Shown one piece after another: positions 8,700-18,632 of a stretch of DNA of 64,000 bases. The notes beneath the pieces were generated by a model that did not search any database, was not told the DNA's origin, and saw only the letters and a list, made by a program, of their open reading frames with translations. Made by a program: the position numbers and the translations under genes. This stretch comes from CAVRAZ01 sp963719135 (GTDB lineage: Bacteria > Pseudomonadota > Gammaproteobacteria > DSM-19610), in the NCBI GenBank assembly GCA_963719135.1, contig CAVRAZ010000004.1, positions 62,001 to 126,000 of the forward strand, in the 5' to 3' direction. Within the stretch, counting starts at the first letter, position 1; each line of letters opens with the position of its first letter.

Positions 8700-8883
8700 C
8701 CGCCCCGCCAGGGATCCCATCCAGGTAAACCAGTCCTTATAATTCAATGGTATGGCAAGTTATTGAGCATTTGTAAATGTTTGGTCAGCGCTCCATAAAT
8801 AGAGTTTTCCCATGAAACTGGCCGTAGCGAGCGCTTCGTCGACCGATCCCGGCTGACCCCAGGGTGGGGCGATCATCCACGTG

Positions 8884-8907
8884 GTTGACTCCAGACCTGG
8901 AGTCAAC
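8884..8907. promoter_or_regulatory. Perfect palindrome resembling a MerR-family operator
   Basis: GTTGACTCCAG and its exact reverse complement CTGGAGTCAAC flank a central AC. A -35-like TTGACT (8885-8890) begins the dyad, and CATAAG (8910-8915) lies 19 bp further, the long spacing typical of MerR-type promoters. Against this, the dyad is not centred between the two boxes, and no metal-resistance or merR-like gene is nearby. It could equally be a simple extragenic palindrome. Confidence 0.4.
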
Positions 8908-8953
8908 ACCATAAGATGGATTAGACGCGATTACGCCGGAAGTGCGCGGTTTT

Positions 8954-9904
8954 TCAGGCGGTCGCCGCCACCGGCGCATTGACCGCGAAATAGGTCCGCG
9001 TGATCACTTCGTGCAACTTGTCGAGTTCGAGCTGAATTTCATCGATGAAGTCGTGCAGTTCCTTGGAGTTCAGCTTGTCCGGCTGGGAACTGAGGATCGA
9101 GCGTTCCAGATGCTGTACCGACTTCAGCGGTTCATCGTTGCGCGGCAGGTCGGCCAGGCAGGCGGCGGCCTCCGAAAGCGTGTGGTAGACCGCGCGCGGG
9201 AAACCGCGGCTCTTGAACAGAAACTTCAGCACCGCGCCGCGCCTGACCTGACCCTGCATTTCGCGGCGGTACATCTGATAGGCGGTCAGTGACTTGAGCA
9301 CGCTCACCCACTGGATATTGTCGAACGGGGACAGCACACCGTCCTGCTCGGGCAACAGATTTGCCGAGCGCACGTCGATGATGCGCGTGGTCATGTCCGC
9401 CCGCTCCAGGTTGCGCCCCATGCGCAGGAAGCTGTAACCCTGGTCGTGGGTCATGGTGCCGGCCAGCATCCCGGTGATCTGCTGGGCGCCGCCGATGATC
9501 GCATCGAGGAAATCCTGGCGCCGGTGCTGCGACAGTCCCGCCTGCATCTGGCCTTTGGCCATCAGATAGAGTTCGTTGACCCGTTCCCAGGCTTCGCGCG
9601 GGATGATGTCGCGAATGGTACGGGCGTTTTCGCGTGCCTGTTGCAGCGATGTGAAAATCGATCCCGGATTGCGTTCGTCGCTGATCAGAAACCGGATCAC
9701 GTTGCGCTCGGTGGCTTCCTTGTAGTGGGCATTGAACCGTTCGATGGTGCCCATGATCTGCACCAGCGTATCCCAGCCGAAGCGCGCCTTGCGCGGCAGG
9801 TCGAGCAACAGATAGGTGTTGACCTTGACGATACGCGCGGTGTTTTCGGCGCGCTCGATGTAGCGCGCCATCCAGTAGATTCGTTCAGCGACTCGCGAAA
9901 GCAT
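8954..9904 (-). CDS. Alpha-E domain protein (COG2307)
   Basis: A 316-residue helical protein of the alpha-E family (PF04168), whose biochemical role is unknown. It starts MLSRVAERIYWMARYIERAEN, the family's hallmark N terminus, and includes YSFLRMGRNLERADMTTRIIDVR. Its ATG lies two bases beyond the stop of the ATP-grasp gene that precedes it on the minus strand, so the two form an operon. Alpha-E proteins almost always accompany COG2308 ATP-grasp proteins and transglutaminases, as here. The longer reading frame upstream of this ATG belongs to the other strand's shadow and was excluded. Confidence 0.9.
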   Translation of the reverse strand: MLSRVAERIYWMARYIERAENTARIVKVNTYLLLDLPRKARFGWDTLVQIMGTIERFNAHYKEATERNVIRFLISDERNPGSIFTSLQQARENARTIRDIIPREAWERVNELYLMAKGQMQAGLSQHRRQDFLDAIIGGAQQITGMLAGTMTHDQGYSFLRMGRNLERADMTTRIIDVRSANLLPEQDGVLSPFDNIQWVSVLKSLTAYQMYRREMQGQVRRGAVLKFLFKSRGFPRAVYHTLSEAAACLADLPRNDEPLKSVQHLERSILSSQPDKLNSKELHDFIDEIQLELDKLHEVITRTYFAVNAPVAATA

Positions 9905-9906
9905 CG

Positions 9907-11355
9907 TCAGTCCTCGGTGTCCACGATCCAGGTATCCTTGCTGCCGCCGCCCTGCGATGAATTGACCACGGTCGACCCCTTGCGCAGCGCGACGCGGGTC
10001 AGTCCACCCATGGTGACGTACTGGTTCTTGCCCGACAGGATGAACGGGCGCAGGTCCACGTGGCGCGGTTCGACCCCCGAATTGACCAGCGTCGGTGTGG
10101 TCGAGAGCGTCAGCAGCGGCTGCGCGATATAGTTGCGCGGATGCTTGCGGATCAGGCGCGCGAACTTCTCGCGTTCCTTCTTGGTGGCCTGTGGACCGAT
10201 CAGCATGCCGTAGCCGCCCGACTCGTTGGCCGGTTTGACCACCAGCTTGTCCAGGTTGGCAATCACATAATTGCGCGGCGCCTTGTCGACGCACAGATGG
10301 GTCGGCACGTTGGGCAGGATCGCGTCCTCGCCCAGGTAATACTTGATGATCTCCGGCACGAACGCATAGACGACCTTGTCATCGGCGACCCCGGCGCCCG
10401 GCGCGTTGGCCAGCGCCACGTTGCCCTTGCGCCAGGCGCGCATCAGGCCGGGCACGCCGATCATCGAGTCCTTGTGGAACACCTCGGGGTCCATGAAGAG
10501 GTCGTCGACGCGCCGGTAGATAACATCGACCCGGCTCAGACCGTCGACCGTCCGCATGTAGACACAATCGTCTTCGCACACCACCAGATCGGAACCCTCC
10601 ACCAGTTCCGCACCCATCTGCTGCGCGAGGTAGGAGTGCTCGAAGTAGGCGGAGTTGTAGATACCGGGCGTCATCACCACGACTTCCGGCCGCTCCGCCT
10701 GACGCGGCGAAATCGACACGAGCATGTCATAGAGCTGTGAAGCGTAGTCGTCCACCGGCTGGATGTTGTAGTCCTCGAACAGCTCCGGAAAGACGCGCTT
10801 CATGACCGTGCGGTTTTCGAGCATATAGGACACGCCGGACGGAACGCGCAGGTTGTCCTCCAGCACGTAGACTTTGCCGTCCTTGTCGCGCACCAGATCC
10901 GAGCCGCAGACGTGCGCCCAGATGCCCAGCGGCGGATTGATGCCGACACACTGTTCGCGGAAGTTGGCCGAGTCCTTCAGGATGTACTCGGGGAAGACGT
11001 TGTCCTTGATGATCTTGCGGTCGTGGTACAGGTCGTCGATGAACAGATTGAGCGCCTGAACCCGCTGGCGCAGCCCCCGCTCGATCGGGTCCCACTCCTT
11101 TTTCGTGATCAGGCGGGGAATGATATCGAACGGCCAGGCGCGGTCAATCGACCCGCCTTCGGTATAGACCGTGAACGTGATGCCCTGACCGAGAATGGCC
11201 AGTTCGGCCGCGGCGCGACGGTCCGCGAGGTCGGCCTCGCTCAGTGAACGCAGGTAAGCGCACAGCGGCCCGGCACCCTCGCGCGCCCGACCGCCACCCT
11301 TGATCAACTCGTCATAGAGACCCTTGACCTGATAGGTCTTCCACCGAATCGGCAT
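9907..11355 (-). CDS. Circularly permuted ATP-grasp protein (COG2308)
   Basis: A 482-residue member of the DUF404/DUF407 circularly permuted ATP-grasp family, expected to activate a carboxylate with ATP and join it to an amine, substrate unknown. Visible motifs are YVLEDNLRVPSG, VDVIYRRVDD, KLVVKPANESGGYGM (nucleotide-binding loop) and QGGGSKDTW at the end. The ATG of MPIRWKTYQVKGLYDE is preferred; TTG or GTG starts up to 45 bp upstream are possible. It is divergent from the Anbu gene and is followed directly by its alpha-E partner. Unlike the fused paralogue at 16059, it keeps the Glu and Asn of LEDN. Confidence 0.9.
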   Translation of the reverse strand: MPIRWKTYQVKGLYDELIKGGGRAREGAGPLCAYLRSLSEADLADRRAAAELAILGQGITFTVYTEGGSIDRAWPFDIIPRLITKKEWDPIERGLRQRVQALNLFIDDLYHDRKIIKDNVFPEYILKDSANFREQCVGINPPLGIWAHVCGSDLVRDKDGKVYVLEDNLRVPSGVSYMLENRTVMKRVFPELFEDYNIQPVDDYASQLYDMLVSISPRQAERPEVVVMTPGIYNSAYFEHSYLAQQMGAELVEGSDLVVCEDDCVYMRTVDGLSRVDVIYRRVDDLFMDPEVFHKDSMIGVPGLMRAWRKGNVALANAPGAGVADDKVVYAFVPEIIKYYLGEDAILPNVPTHLCVDKAPRNYVIANLDKLVVKPANESGGYGMLIGPQATKKEREKFARLIRKHPRNYIAQPLLTLSTTPTLVNSGVEPRHVDLRPFILSGKNQYVTMGGLTRVALRKGSTVVNSSQGGGSKDTWIVDTED

Positions 11356-11541
11356 TACCAGGCTCACTTTATGCGATACTCCAATGTGTAGCACGTGCAA
11401 AAAACCTGCCTAAGAAATTAGGTGCGTATTTTCGTGGTTTAGCGCGATAATAGCCCAAAAGACGCGCACGCATACAGTGCAAACAAGTCCCGCAGCCCCG
11501 CACTTCTGACCCAAAACAGCTCAAATGCCGGAGCCGGTTTC

Positions 11542-12273
11542 ATGACGTACTGCCTTGCCATCCGCACTGAAAACGGATTGGTGCTCGCGTCCGACTCGCG
11601 TACCAACGCAGGGGTCGATCACGTCAGTACCTATAGCAAGATGAATATCTTCGAACTGCCGGGCCGGTTGTTCATCCTGTTGTCCTCGGGCAATCTCGCC
11701 ACCACGCAGGCGGTGGTGAACCGGATCCAGCGCGACCTGGAAGGACCGCCCGAATGCGCCAGTCTGGCCAGCGTGACACACAACCCGGAGGCGGCCAACT
11801 ACGTCGGCAGACTCAGCGTCGAGAAGCAGCAGGAATACGCCGCGCCACTGAGCGCGAAAGGCATCAGCGCGGAATGCAGTTTTATTCTCGGCGGCCAGAT
11901 CCAGGGCCTGCCGCACACTATCCATCTGATCTACCCGCAGGGCAACGGCATTACCGCGTCGCCGTCGACGCCGTATCTGCAGATCGGTGAAATCAAGTAC
12001 GGCAAGCCCATCCTCGATCGCGTGCTCAACGAAAAGACGTCACTGGACGAAGCCGCGCGTTGCGCGCTGGTCTCGCTGGATTCGACCATGCGCAGCAATA
12101 TCTCGGTCGGTCCGCCGGTGGAATTGGCCATCTACCGCAAGGATGCGCTGAAGCTCGATCGCCATCTGGTGCTGGGAAGCGACGCACCGGCCTATGTCGC
12201 CATCAGAGACGCCTGGAACGCGGGCCTGCAGAACGCGTTCCGTCAACTTCCGCTTTTCGATTGGGAGCGCTGA
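11542..12273 (+). CDS. Proteasome-type peptidase Anbu
   Basis: A 243-residue N-terminal nucleophile hydrolase of the Anbu (ancestral beta subunit) family, related to proteasome beta subunits and HslV. The precursor begins MTYCLAIRTENGLVLASDSRTNAG; removal of Met would expose Thr as the nucleophile, with Asp18 and Lys33 (precursor numbering) completing the expected active site. Anbu genes typically occur with COG2307, COG2308 and transglutaminase genes, and all of these flank it here. It is divergent from the split ATP-grasp/alpha-E operon. Physiological substrate unknown. Confidence 0.92.
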   Translation: MTYCLAIRTENGLVLASDSRTNAGVDHVSTYSKMNIFELPGRLFILLSSGNLATTQAVVNRIQRDLEGPPECASLASVTHNPEAANYVGRLSVEKQQEYAAPLSAKGISAECSFILGGQIQGLPHTIHLIYPQGNGITASPSTPYLQIGEIKYGKPILDRVLNEKTSLDEAARCALVSLDSTMRSNISVGPPVELAIYRKDALKLDRHLVLGSDAPAYVAIRDAWNAGLQNAFRQLPLFDWER

Positions 12274-12663
12274 CCAGCCCGCACTATCGCAGTGCGGCGG
12301 CCGGTTTCCGTCGGCACGGATACTGCTAGGCAACTTACCCGATTGGCGCCTCGTTCCGGCGAGCTTCGCCAGACCGGCGGAGCAACGCGTTATTCGGGCG
12401 AATGAGTTCGCCGTCGCGGCAAGGGCTGGAGTGCGCAGCAGCCTGAACCCCCGCAGCGGATTGCGGGATTTTTCTGCGGCGATAACGACACGTCACTCGG
12501 CGGTGCCCTGGTTCGATGCGCCGGAACCGGTGCCGTCCGACCGTTTGGCGCCGGACGCCGCCTTTCAGGTCGTTGCCGGAATCGCCGGGCGGTCCGCCGC
12601 AATCAGGGTTAATATGGGTTGCAAACAAGATCAGCGGTCTTTCCTTAGGGGGGCGTTACTGCC
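12274..12663. other. Intergenic region after Anbu
   Basis: A 390-bp gap. It contains a 7-bp-arm hairpin immediately after the Anbu stop (CCGCACT at 12279-12285, AGTGCGG at 12291-12297) without a T tract, and AGGGGGG about 10 bp before the next start. I see no credible gene; the reading frames through it lack family features. Confidence 0.5.
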
Positions 12664-15600
12664 ATGACAATCCGCGTCGCCATTCATCACAGCACCCGCT
12701 ACCGGTTCGATCATCCGGTGGCGTTATCGCCGCACGTGTTCCGCTTGCGGCCCGCCGCGCATTGCCGCACGCCGATCGAAGCCTATTCGTTCAAACTGCT
12801 GCCGAAAAAGCATTTCATCAACTGGCAGCAGGACCCGCAGGGCAACTTCAACGCGCGCGTCGTGTTCACCGACAAGGTGTCCGAACTGGTGTTCGAGGTC
12901 GATCTGATCGCCGACATCACGGTGATCAATCCGTTCGACTTCTTCGTCGACGAGTACGCGGAATGCTATCCGTTCGAGTACGACGCCCAGTTGTCCGAAG
13001 AACTGAAACCCTTTCTGAAGCCGACCGAAAGCGGTCCGCGCCTGATGCAATGGCTCGCCGGCGTCGATCGGGGCAAGATGAAGATTATCGATTTTCTGGT
13101 CGCGCTGAACCAGAAGCTCTGGCGCGATCTCGCCTACAACATCCGCATGGAGCCGGGCGTACAGACCTGCGAGCAAACGCTGGAGAAAGCATCCGGCTCC
13201 TGCCGCGATTCGGGCTGGCTGCTGGTGCAGATCCTGCGCCATCTGGGGCTGGCGGCGCGGTTCGTCTCCGGCTATCTGGTGCAACTGACACCGGACGTGA
13301 AGTCGCTCGACGGACCGTCGGGCACCGATCACGACTTCACCGACCTGCACGCCTGGGCCGAGGTGTACGTGCCGGGCGCCGGTTGGCTGGGACTCGATCC
13401 GACTTCGGGTCTGTTCGCGGGGGAAGGGCACATACCGCTCGCCTGTACCGCCGATCCGGCAAGCGCCGCGCCGGTCACCGGCAAGACCGAGAAATGCGAA
13501 GTCGAATTCACTTTCAGCAATTCCGTACAGCGGATTCACGAAGATCCGCGCGTCACCAAGCCCTATAGCGACGACCAGTGGGCCGCCATCGACAGGCTGG
13601 GCCGCCAGGTCGACCGGGAACTGGCGGCCAACGACGTGCGGCTGACGCTGGGCGGAGAGCCGACGTTCGTGTCGATCGACGACATGGACAGCGAACAGTG
13701 GAACATCGCCGCGCTCGGCGAACACAAGCGCCGGCTGGCGGGCGACCTGCTGCGCCGCCTGTACAACTCCTTCGCACCGGGCGGCATGCTCCACTTCGGC
13801 CAGGGCAAGTGGTATCCCGGCGAACCGTTGCCGCGCTGGGCGTTGACCTGCTGCTGGCGCGTCGACGGAACGCCGATCTGGCGCGACCCCACGCTGATCG
13901 CCGACGAATCGCGCGACTACGGCTTCGGGCCGGCGCAGGCGTCGAGCTTCGCGCGGCGTCTGGCCCAGGTTCTGGGCGTCGCCGCGGACCATATACGGCC
14001 GGCGTATGAAGACACCTATTACTATATCTGGAAGGAAGGACAGCTTCCGGCCAACGTCGATCCGTTGAAAGCGGATCTCAAGGACCCGCTCGAGCGCCGG
14101 CGGCTGGCCCACGTGCTCGCGGCCGGGCTGAATACGCCGGCTGGTTTCGTGCTGCCCCTGAACTGGGATGAGAAAACCGGGCGCTGGCACAGCGCCCCCT
14201 GGAAATTGCGCCGTGAACACCTGTATCTGACGCCGGGCGATTCGCCCCTGGGCTTGCGCCTGCCGCTCGATACCCTGCCCTGGGTGGCGCCCGAGGAGCG
14301 CGAACAGCGCCACGCACAGTGCCTGTTCGCGCCGTTGCCGCCGTTGGGCGACGTCTACGGTGAAGTCACCCGCCGCTACAGTGCGGCGCAGATCGATACG
14401 CCGCCGCACCCGGAAATCCGGGCGCAGTCACCCGGCGACGTCCGTTATGTCCATGTACCGCACACCGCCCTGTGCATCGAGCCGCGCAATGGCCGACTGC
14501 ATGTGTTCATGCCACCCCTGACGCACCTGGAACACTATCTCGATCTGGTTGCGTCGATCGAAACCATCGCCGCGGAACTGGCGATGCCGGTGATGCTGGA
14601 AGGGTACGAGCCGCCAAGGGACTGGCGCATCAACAAGTTCGCGGTCACCCCCGACCCGGGCGTCATCGAGGTCAACATACACCCGGCGCACAACTGGTCC
14701 GAGCTGGTCGCCAATACCGAAACCCTGTACGAACAGGCGCGTCTCGCCAGGCTGGGCACGGAGAAATTCATGCTCGACGGGCGCCACACCGGCACCGGCG
14801 GCGGCAACCATGTCACGCTCGGCGGCCCGACGCCGTCCGACAGCCCGATGCTCAGACGGCCCGATCTGCTGCGCAGCCTGGTGACCTACTGGCAGCATCA
14901 CCCCAGTCTGTCGTACCTGTTTTCGGGCCTGTTCATCGGCCCGACCAGCCAGGCGCCGCGCGTCGACGAAGCGCGCAACGAAAGTCTGTACGAACTGGAA
15001 ATCGCATTTCAGCAGATTCCCAGAGGCGAGGTGCCGCAACCCTGGCTGGTCGACCGCGTGCTGCGCCATCTGCTGGTCGATATCACCGGCAACACCCACC
15101 GCGCCGAATTCTGCGTCGACAAACTCTACTCGCCGGACTCGGCGACCGGTCGCCTGGGCCTGGTCGAATTCCGCGCGTTCGAGATGCCGCCGCACGCGCG
15201 CATGAGCCTGGTGCAGATGCTGCTGCTGCGCACGCTGGTCGCGCGCTTCTGGAAAAAGCCCTATTCGAAGCCGCTGGTGCGCTGGGGCACCGAGCTGCAC
15301 GACCGTTTCATGCTGCCCCACTATGTCTGGCGCGACGCGGTCGGCGTGGTCGAGGAACTGCAGCGCGAGGGTTTCGCGTTTCAGCCGGAATGGCTCGCGC
15401 CCTTTCTGGAATTTCGCTTTCCGCACTACGGCCGCGTGGTGGTGCAGGATATCCACATGGAACTGCGCATGGCCATCGAACCCTGGCACGTGCTGGGCGA
15501 GGAGGTTTCCAACGTCGGCACCGCGCGGTTCGTCGATTCGTCGGTCGAGCGCCTCCAGGTCAGAGTCACCGGGTTGACCGATTCGAGGCACGTGGTCGCG

Positions 15601-16026
15601 TGCAACGGCCGGCGGGTGCCTCTGCACAATACCGGCACCCACGGCGAGTATGTCGCCGGTGTGCGTTACCGCGCCTGGCAGCCGCCCTCGGCGTTGCATC
15701 CGGCTATCGGCGTGCATTCGCCGCTCGTATTCGACATCATCGACACCTGGAACGGGCGTTCGATCGGCGGTTGCACCTATCACACGGCCCATCCCGGCGG
15801 CCGCAGCTACGACGTGTTCCCGGTGAACGCGTACGCGGCCGAGACGCGCCGCGTCAGCCGCTTCTGGGACTATGGCCATACCCCGGGCGTGGTTCAACCG
15901 CCACCCGAAGTGGCTGTTTCAGGAGGCTTTTTTCAGAACGGCCACCCGGTCGGTCCGATGGCGCCCCCGATCGAGGAGCGTAGCCCGGAATATCCGTATA
16001 CACTGGACCTGCGCAGGCGCCCGTAG
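12664..16026 (+). CDS. Transglutaminase-like protein with DUF2126 (COG4196)
   Basis: A 1120-residue two-part protein. The N-terminal third is a transglutaminase-like cysteine hydrolase with bacterial Tgase N-terminal domain (MTIRVAIHHSTRYRFDHPV) and a full catalytic triad: Cys in GSCRDSG near 180, His in HAWAEVYVPG near 229 and Asp in LDPTSG near 245. The rest is the large DUF2126 region, with GEPTFVSIDDMD, TGTGGGNHVTLGG and HYVWRDAVGVVEEL. It is separated by 32 bp from the fused ATP-grasp/alpha-E gene and belongs to the same plus-strand operon. Such proteins always accompany COG2307/2308 genes; the reaction is unknown. Confidence 0.9.
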   Translation: MTIRVAIHHSTRYRFDHPVALSPHVFRLRPAAHCRTPIEAYSFKLLPKKHFINWQQDPQGNFNARVVFTDKVSELVFEVDLIADITVINPFDFFVDEYAECYPFEYDAQLSEELKPFLKPTESGPRLMQWLAGVDRGKMKIIDFLVALNQKLWRDLAYNIRMEPGVQTCEQTLEKASGSCRDSGWLLVQILRHLGLAARFVSGYLVQLTPDVKSLDGPSGTDHDFTDLHAWAEVYVPGAGWLGLDPTSGLFAGEGHIPLACTADPASAAPVTGKTEKCEVEFTFSNSVQRIHEDPRVTKPYSDDQWAAIDRLGRQVDRELAANDVRLTLGGEPTFVSIDDMDSEQWNIAALGEHKRRLAGDLLRRLYNSFAPGGMLHFGQGKWYPGEPLPRWALTCCWRVDGTPIWRDPTLIADESRDYGFGPAQASSFARRLAQVLGVAADHIRPAYEDTYYYIWKEGQLPANVDPLKADLKDPLERRRLAHVLAAGLNTPAGFVLPLNWDEKTGRWHSAPWKLRREHLYLTPGDSPLGLRLPLDTLPWVAPEEREQRHAQCLFAPLPPLGDVYGEVTRRYSAAQIDTPPHPEIRAQSPGDVRYVHVPHTALCIEPRNGRLHVFMPPLTHLEHYLDLVASIETIAAELAMPVMLEGYEPPRDWRINKFAVTPDPGVIEVNIHPAHNWSELVANTETLYEQARLARLGTEKFMLDGRHTGTGGGNHVTLGGPTPSDSPMLRRPDLLRSLVTYWQHHPSLSYLFSGLFIGPTSQAPRVDEARNESLYELEIAFQQIPRGEVPQPWLVDRVLRHLLVDITGNTHRAEFCVDKLYSPDSATGRLGLVEFRAFEMPPHARMSLVQMLLLRTLVARFWKKPYSKPLVRWGTELHDRFMLPHYVWRDAVGVVEELQREGFAFQPEWLAPFLEFRFPHYGRVVVQDIHMELRMAIEPWHVLGEEVSNVGTARFVDSSVERLQVRVTGLTDSRHVVACNGRRVPLHNTGTHGEYVAGVRYRAWQPPSALHPAIGVHSPLVFDIIDTWNGRSIGGCTYHTAHPGGRSYDVFPVNAYAAETRRVSRFWDYGHTPGVVQPPPEVAVSGGFFQNGHPVGPMAPPIEERSPEYPYTLDLRRRP

Positions 16027-16058
16027 CAGCGGCGAGCGCTTGACCGGACGGACAGCCG

Positions 16059-18632
16059 ATGAGTTTCAACCCCACCAATGCCGACAATCCGGCGTGTGCA
16101 TGGTACCGGCCCAAGGCCGGCCAGTACGACGAGGCGTGGACCGCCGAGGGCGCGCTCAAGCCACACTGGGCGTTCTTCATTCAGGCGCTGCAGAGTATCG
16201 GCTGCGGCGAACTCGAGCAGCGGCGCGTGCAGGGCGGACAGTTCCTGCGCGAAAACGGCGTCACCTACAATGTTTACGGCGACCCCGAAGGTCTCAACCG
16301 GCCCTGGGAACTGGACCCGGTACCGCTGCTGATCGGCAGCGAGGAGTGGAGCGGGATCGAGGCCGGCCTGATGCAGCGCGCCGAGCTGATGAATCTGATC
16401 CTCGCCGATATCTACGGTCCGCGCGAGCTGATCCGCAAGGGGCTGCTGCCGCTCGAACTCATCTACAGCCATCGCGGATTTCTGCGCCAGTGCGACCAGG
16501 TGCGGCTGCCCGGCGAGCACCAATTGATATTGTACGGCGTCGACATGGCGCGCGGTCCCGACGCGCGCATGTGGATCATCACCGACCGCTCGCAGGCGCC
16601 GTCCGGCGCCGGCTACGCGCTCGAAAACCGCATGGCCATGTCGCACATCCTGCCGAGTCTGTTCCGCGACTGTCACGTGCACCGGCATGCGCTGTTCTTC
16701 CGCAGCCTGCGCGCCGGGCTCGCCGCCCTGGCGCCGCTGAACCGGGACGACCCCACCGTGGTGGTCTACACGCCCGGTCCGCACAACGAGACCTTTTTCG
16801 AGCACGCCTATCTGGCCGCATACCTGGGTTACAACCTGGTGCAGGGCAACGATCTGACGGTGCGCGACGGGCGCGTCTGGCTCAAGGCGCTGGACGGCCT
16901 GAAGCCGGTGGACGTGATTCTGCGGCGCGTCGACGACGATTACTGCGATCCGCTCGAACTGCGCGAGGATTCACAGCTCGGCGTCGCCGGGCTGCTCGAA
17001 GTCGCGCGCCGCGGGAACGTCAGCATCGCCAACCCGCTGGGCAGCGGTGTGCTGGAAAATCCGGCGCTGATGGCTTTTCTGCCCGCCATCGGGCGCCATT
17101 TCCTCGGTCAGGATCTCCGCCTGCCGTCGGTCGCGACCTGGTGGTGCGGCCAGCCGAAGGAACGCGATCACGTGCTCAAGAACCTCGACCGGCTGGTGAT
17201 CAAACCGCTGTACCGCCACCGCGCGGCGCGGCCTGTGTTCGGCCCGGCACTGAGCAAGAAGGAACTGGAAAGCCTGCGCGTGCGGATTCGCGCGCATCCA
17301 CACGTCTTCGTCGGCCAGGAGCTGGTCAGTTTTTCCACCGCGCCCGCGCTGATCGACGGCCACATCGAACCGCGTCACGCCGTCATGCGCAGCTTCATGG
17401 TCGCACGCGAGCAAGGTTACGCGGTCATGCCCGGCGGCCTGACGCGCACCGCCGTGCGCGCCGGCGAGGTGGATGTGTCCAACCAGTCCGGCGGCGTCAG
17501 CAAGGACACCTGGGTGCTGGCGTCCGAACCGGAGAAGCACGTCAGCCTCTGGCAGCAACCGCTGGCCGGGCGCGCGCTCGGCGCCAGCCGCAGCATCGTG
17601 CCCAGCCGTGCGGCCGACAATCTGTTCTGGGTCGGGCGTTATACCGAGCGTGCGGAACTGGTCGCGCGCTTCATGCGCACACTGTTGCGCACCTATACCG
17701 AGGCGCGCGAATTTCGCGAGGCTGTCGATCTGGATTCGCTGCCGCATCTGCTGCGCGCACTGACGCACCTGACCGGCAGCTACCCCGGCTTCGTGGGCGA
17801 GGGCAGCGACAAGCGGCTGGACAATCCTGAGCCGGAGCTGGCCGCGCTGATCGTCGACGGCGCGCGCGCCGGCAGCCTGCACGCGACGCTGCGCGCGTTC
17901 GTGCAGACGGCCTATGCCGCGCGCGACCTCTGGTCCGGCGACAGTTGGCGCGTGATCCACGAAATCGAGAATACCTGGTGCAGGAAACTGCCCGCGACGC
18001 GGGTCAACCTCAGCACCGAGTGGGACCGGCTGGATGACCTGGTCACGACCTTGATGGCGTTCGCCGGACTCAACGCCGAGAGCATGCTGCGCGAACAGGG
18101 CTGGCGGTTTCTGGACATCGGCCGGCGCATCGAGCGCGCGCTGTTGACCGGCACGTTGTTGCGCTCGCTGCTGGTGGCGGTACACACCGGCGACATCGAG
18201 CACGCGCTGCTGGAAACGGTGCTGACGACACAGGAAAGTCTGATCGCCTACCGGCGCCGCTACCGCTCGTTTCTCGAATTGCCCGCAACCCTCGAAATCC
18301 TGTTGTTCGATTCCGCAAACCCGCGCGCCGTGCTCTACCAGCTCGACCGGTTGCAGGAACAGGTCGGACAGTTGCCGCAGGCCGACAGCATCGGGCACGT
18401 CAACGCCGGCGAGCGGCTGGTGCTGGAGGCGGCGACGCAACTGCGCCTGACCGATCCGCAGACACTGGCCGAGGCCGCCGGCAACGCCAGTTGGAATCAG
18501 GAACTCGATCAGCGGCTGGCGCGCATCGGACATCTGCTGGTCCGCTTGTCCGACACGCTGACCGACATCTATTTCAGCCACACGCAGGGACCGCAGGCGC
18601 TGACGCCGCTGACGCCGGACATCGAGCCGTGA
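16059..18632 (+). CDS. Fused circularly permuted ATP-grasp and alpha-E protein
   Basis: An 857-residue fusion of a COG2308 ATP-grasp module (about 1-490) and a COG2307 alpha-E module (about 510-850, starting ASRSIVPSRAADNLFWVGRY). It is the single-chain counterpart of the split pair at 8954-11355. In the ATP-grasp half the position equivalent to LEDNLRVPSG reads ITDRSQAPSG, and the loop equivalent to VKPANESGGYG reads IKPLYRHRAARPVFG, so acidic ligand and nucleotide-loop residues differ from the split paralogue. Its stop codon overlaps the GTG start of the next gene by 4 bp. Confidence 0.9.
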   Translation: MSFNPTNADNPACAWYRPKAGQYDEAWTAEGALKPHWAFFIQALQSIGCGELEQRRVQGGQFLRENGVTYNVYGDPEGLNRPWELDPVPLLIGSEEWSGIEAGLMQRAELMNLILADIYGPRELIRKGLLPLELIYSHRGFLRQCDQVRLPGEHQLILYGVDMARGPDARMWIITDRSQAPSGAGYALENRMAMSHILPSLFRDCHVHRHALFFRSLRAGLAALAPLNRDDPTVVVYTPGPHNETFFEHAYLAAYLGYNLVQGNDLTVRDGRVWLKALDGLKPVDVILRRVDDDYCDPLELREDSQLGVAGLLEVARRGNVSIANPLGSGVLENPALMAFLPAIGRHFLGQDLRLPSVATWWCGQPKERDHVLKNLDRLVIKPLYRHRAARPVFGPALSKKELESLRVRIRAHPHVFVGQELVSFSTAPALIDGHIEPRHAVMRSFMVAREQGYAVMPGGLTRTAVRAGEVDVSNQSGGVSKDTWVLASEPEKHVSLWQQPLAGRALGASRSIVPSRAADNLFWVGRYTERAELVARFMRTLLRTYTEAREFREAVDLDSLPHLLRALTHLTGSYPGFVGEGSDKRLDNPEPELAALIVDGARAGSLHATLRAFVQTAYAARDLWSGDSWRVIHEIENTWCRKLPATRVNLSTEWDRLDDLVTTLMAFAGLNAESMLREQGWRFLDIGRRIERALLTGTLLRSLLVAVHTGDIEHALLETVLTTQESLIAYRRRYRSFLELPATLEILLFDSANPRAVLYQLDRLQEQVGQLPQADSIGHVNAGERLVLEAATQLRLTDPQTLAEAAGNASWNQELDQRLARIGHLLVRLSDTLTDIYFSHTQGPQALTPLTPDIEP

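Larger units (their letters stand above)
8590..8953. other. Convergent intergenic region with two inverted repeats
   Basis: This 364-bp gap lies between the 3' ends of gyrB and the alpha-E gene. It holds a hairpin (8656-8699) and a perfect 11-bp-arm palindrome (8884-8907), described separately. No convincing reading frame is present, so the region may include remnants of a lost gene. Confidence 0.6.

Noticed and set aside
12274..12663. Gene in the gap after Anbu
   Set aside because: The frame across the gap starts inside Anbu, lacks a ribosome binding site and has no family features.
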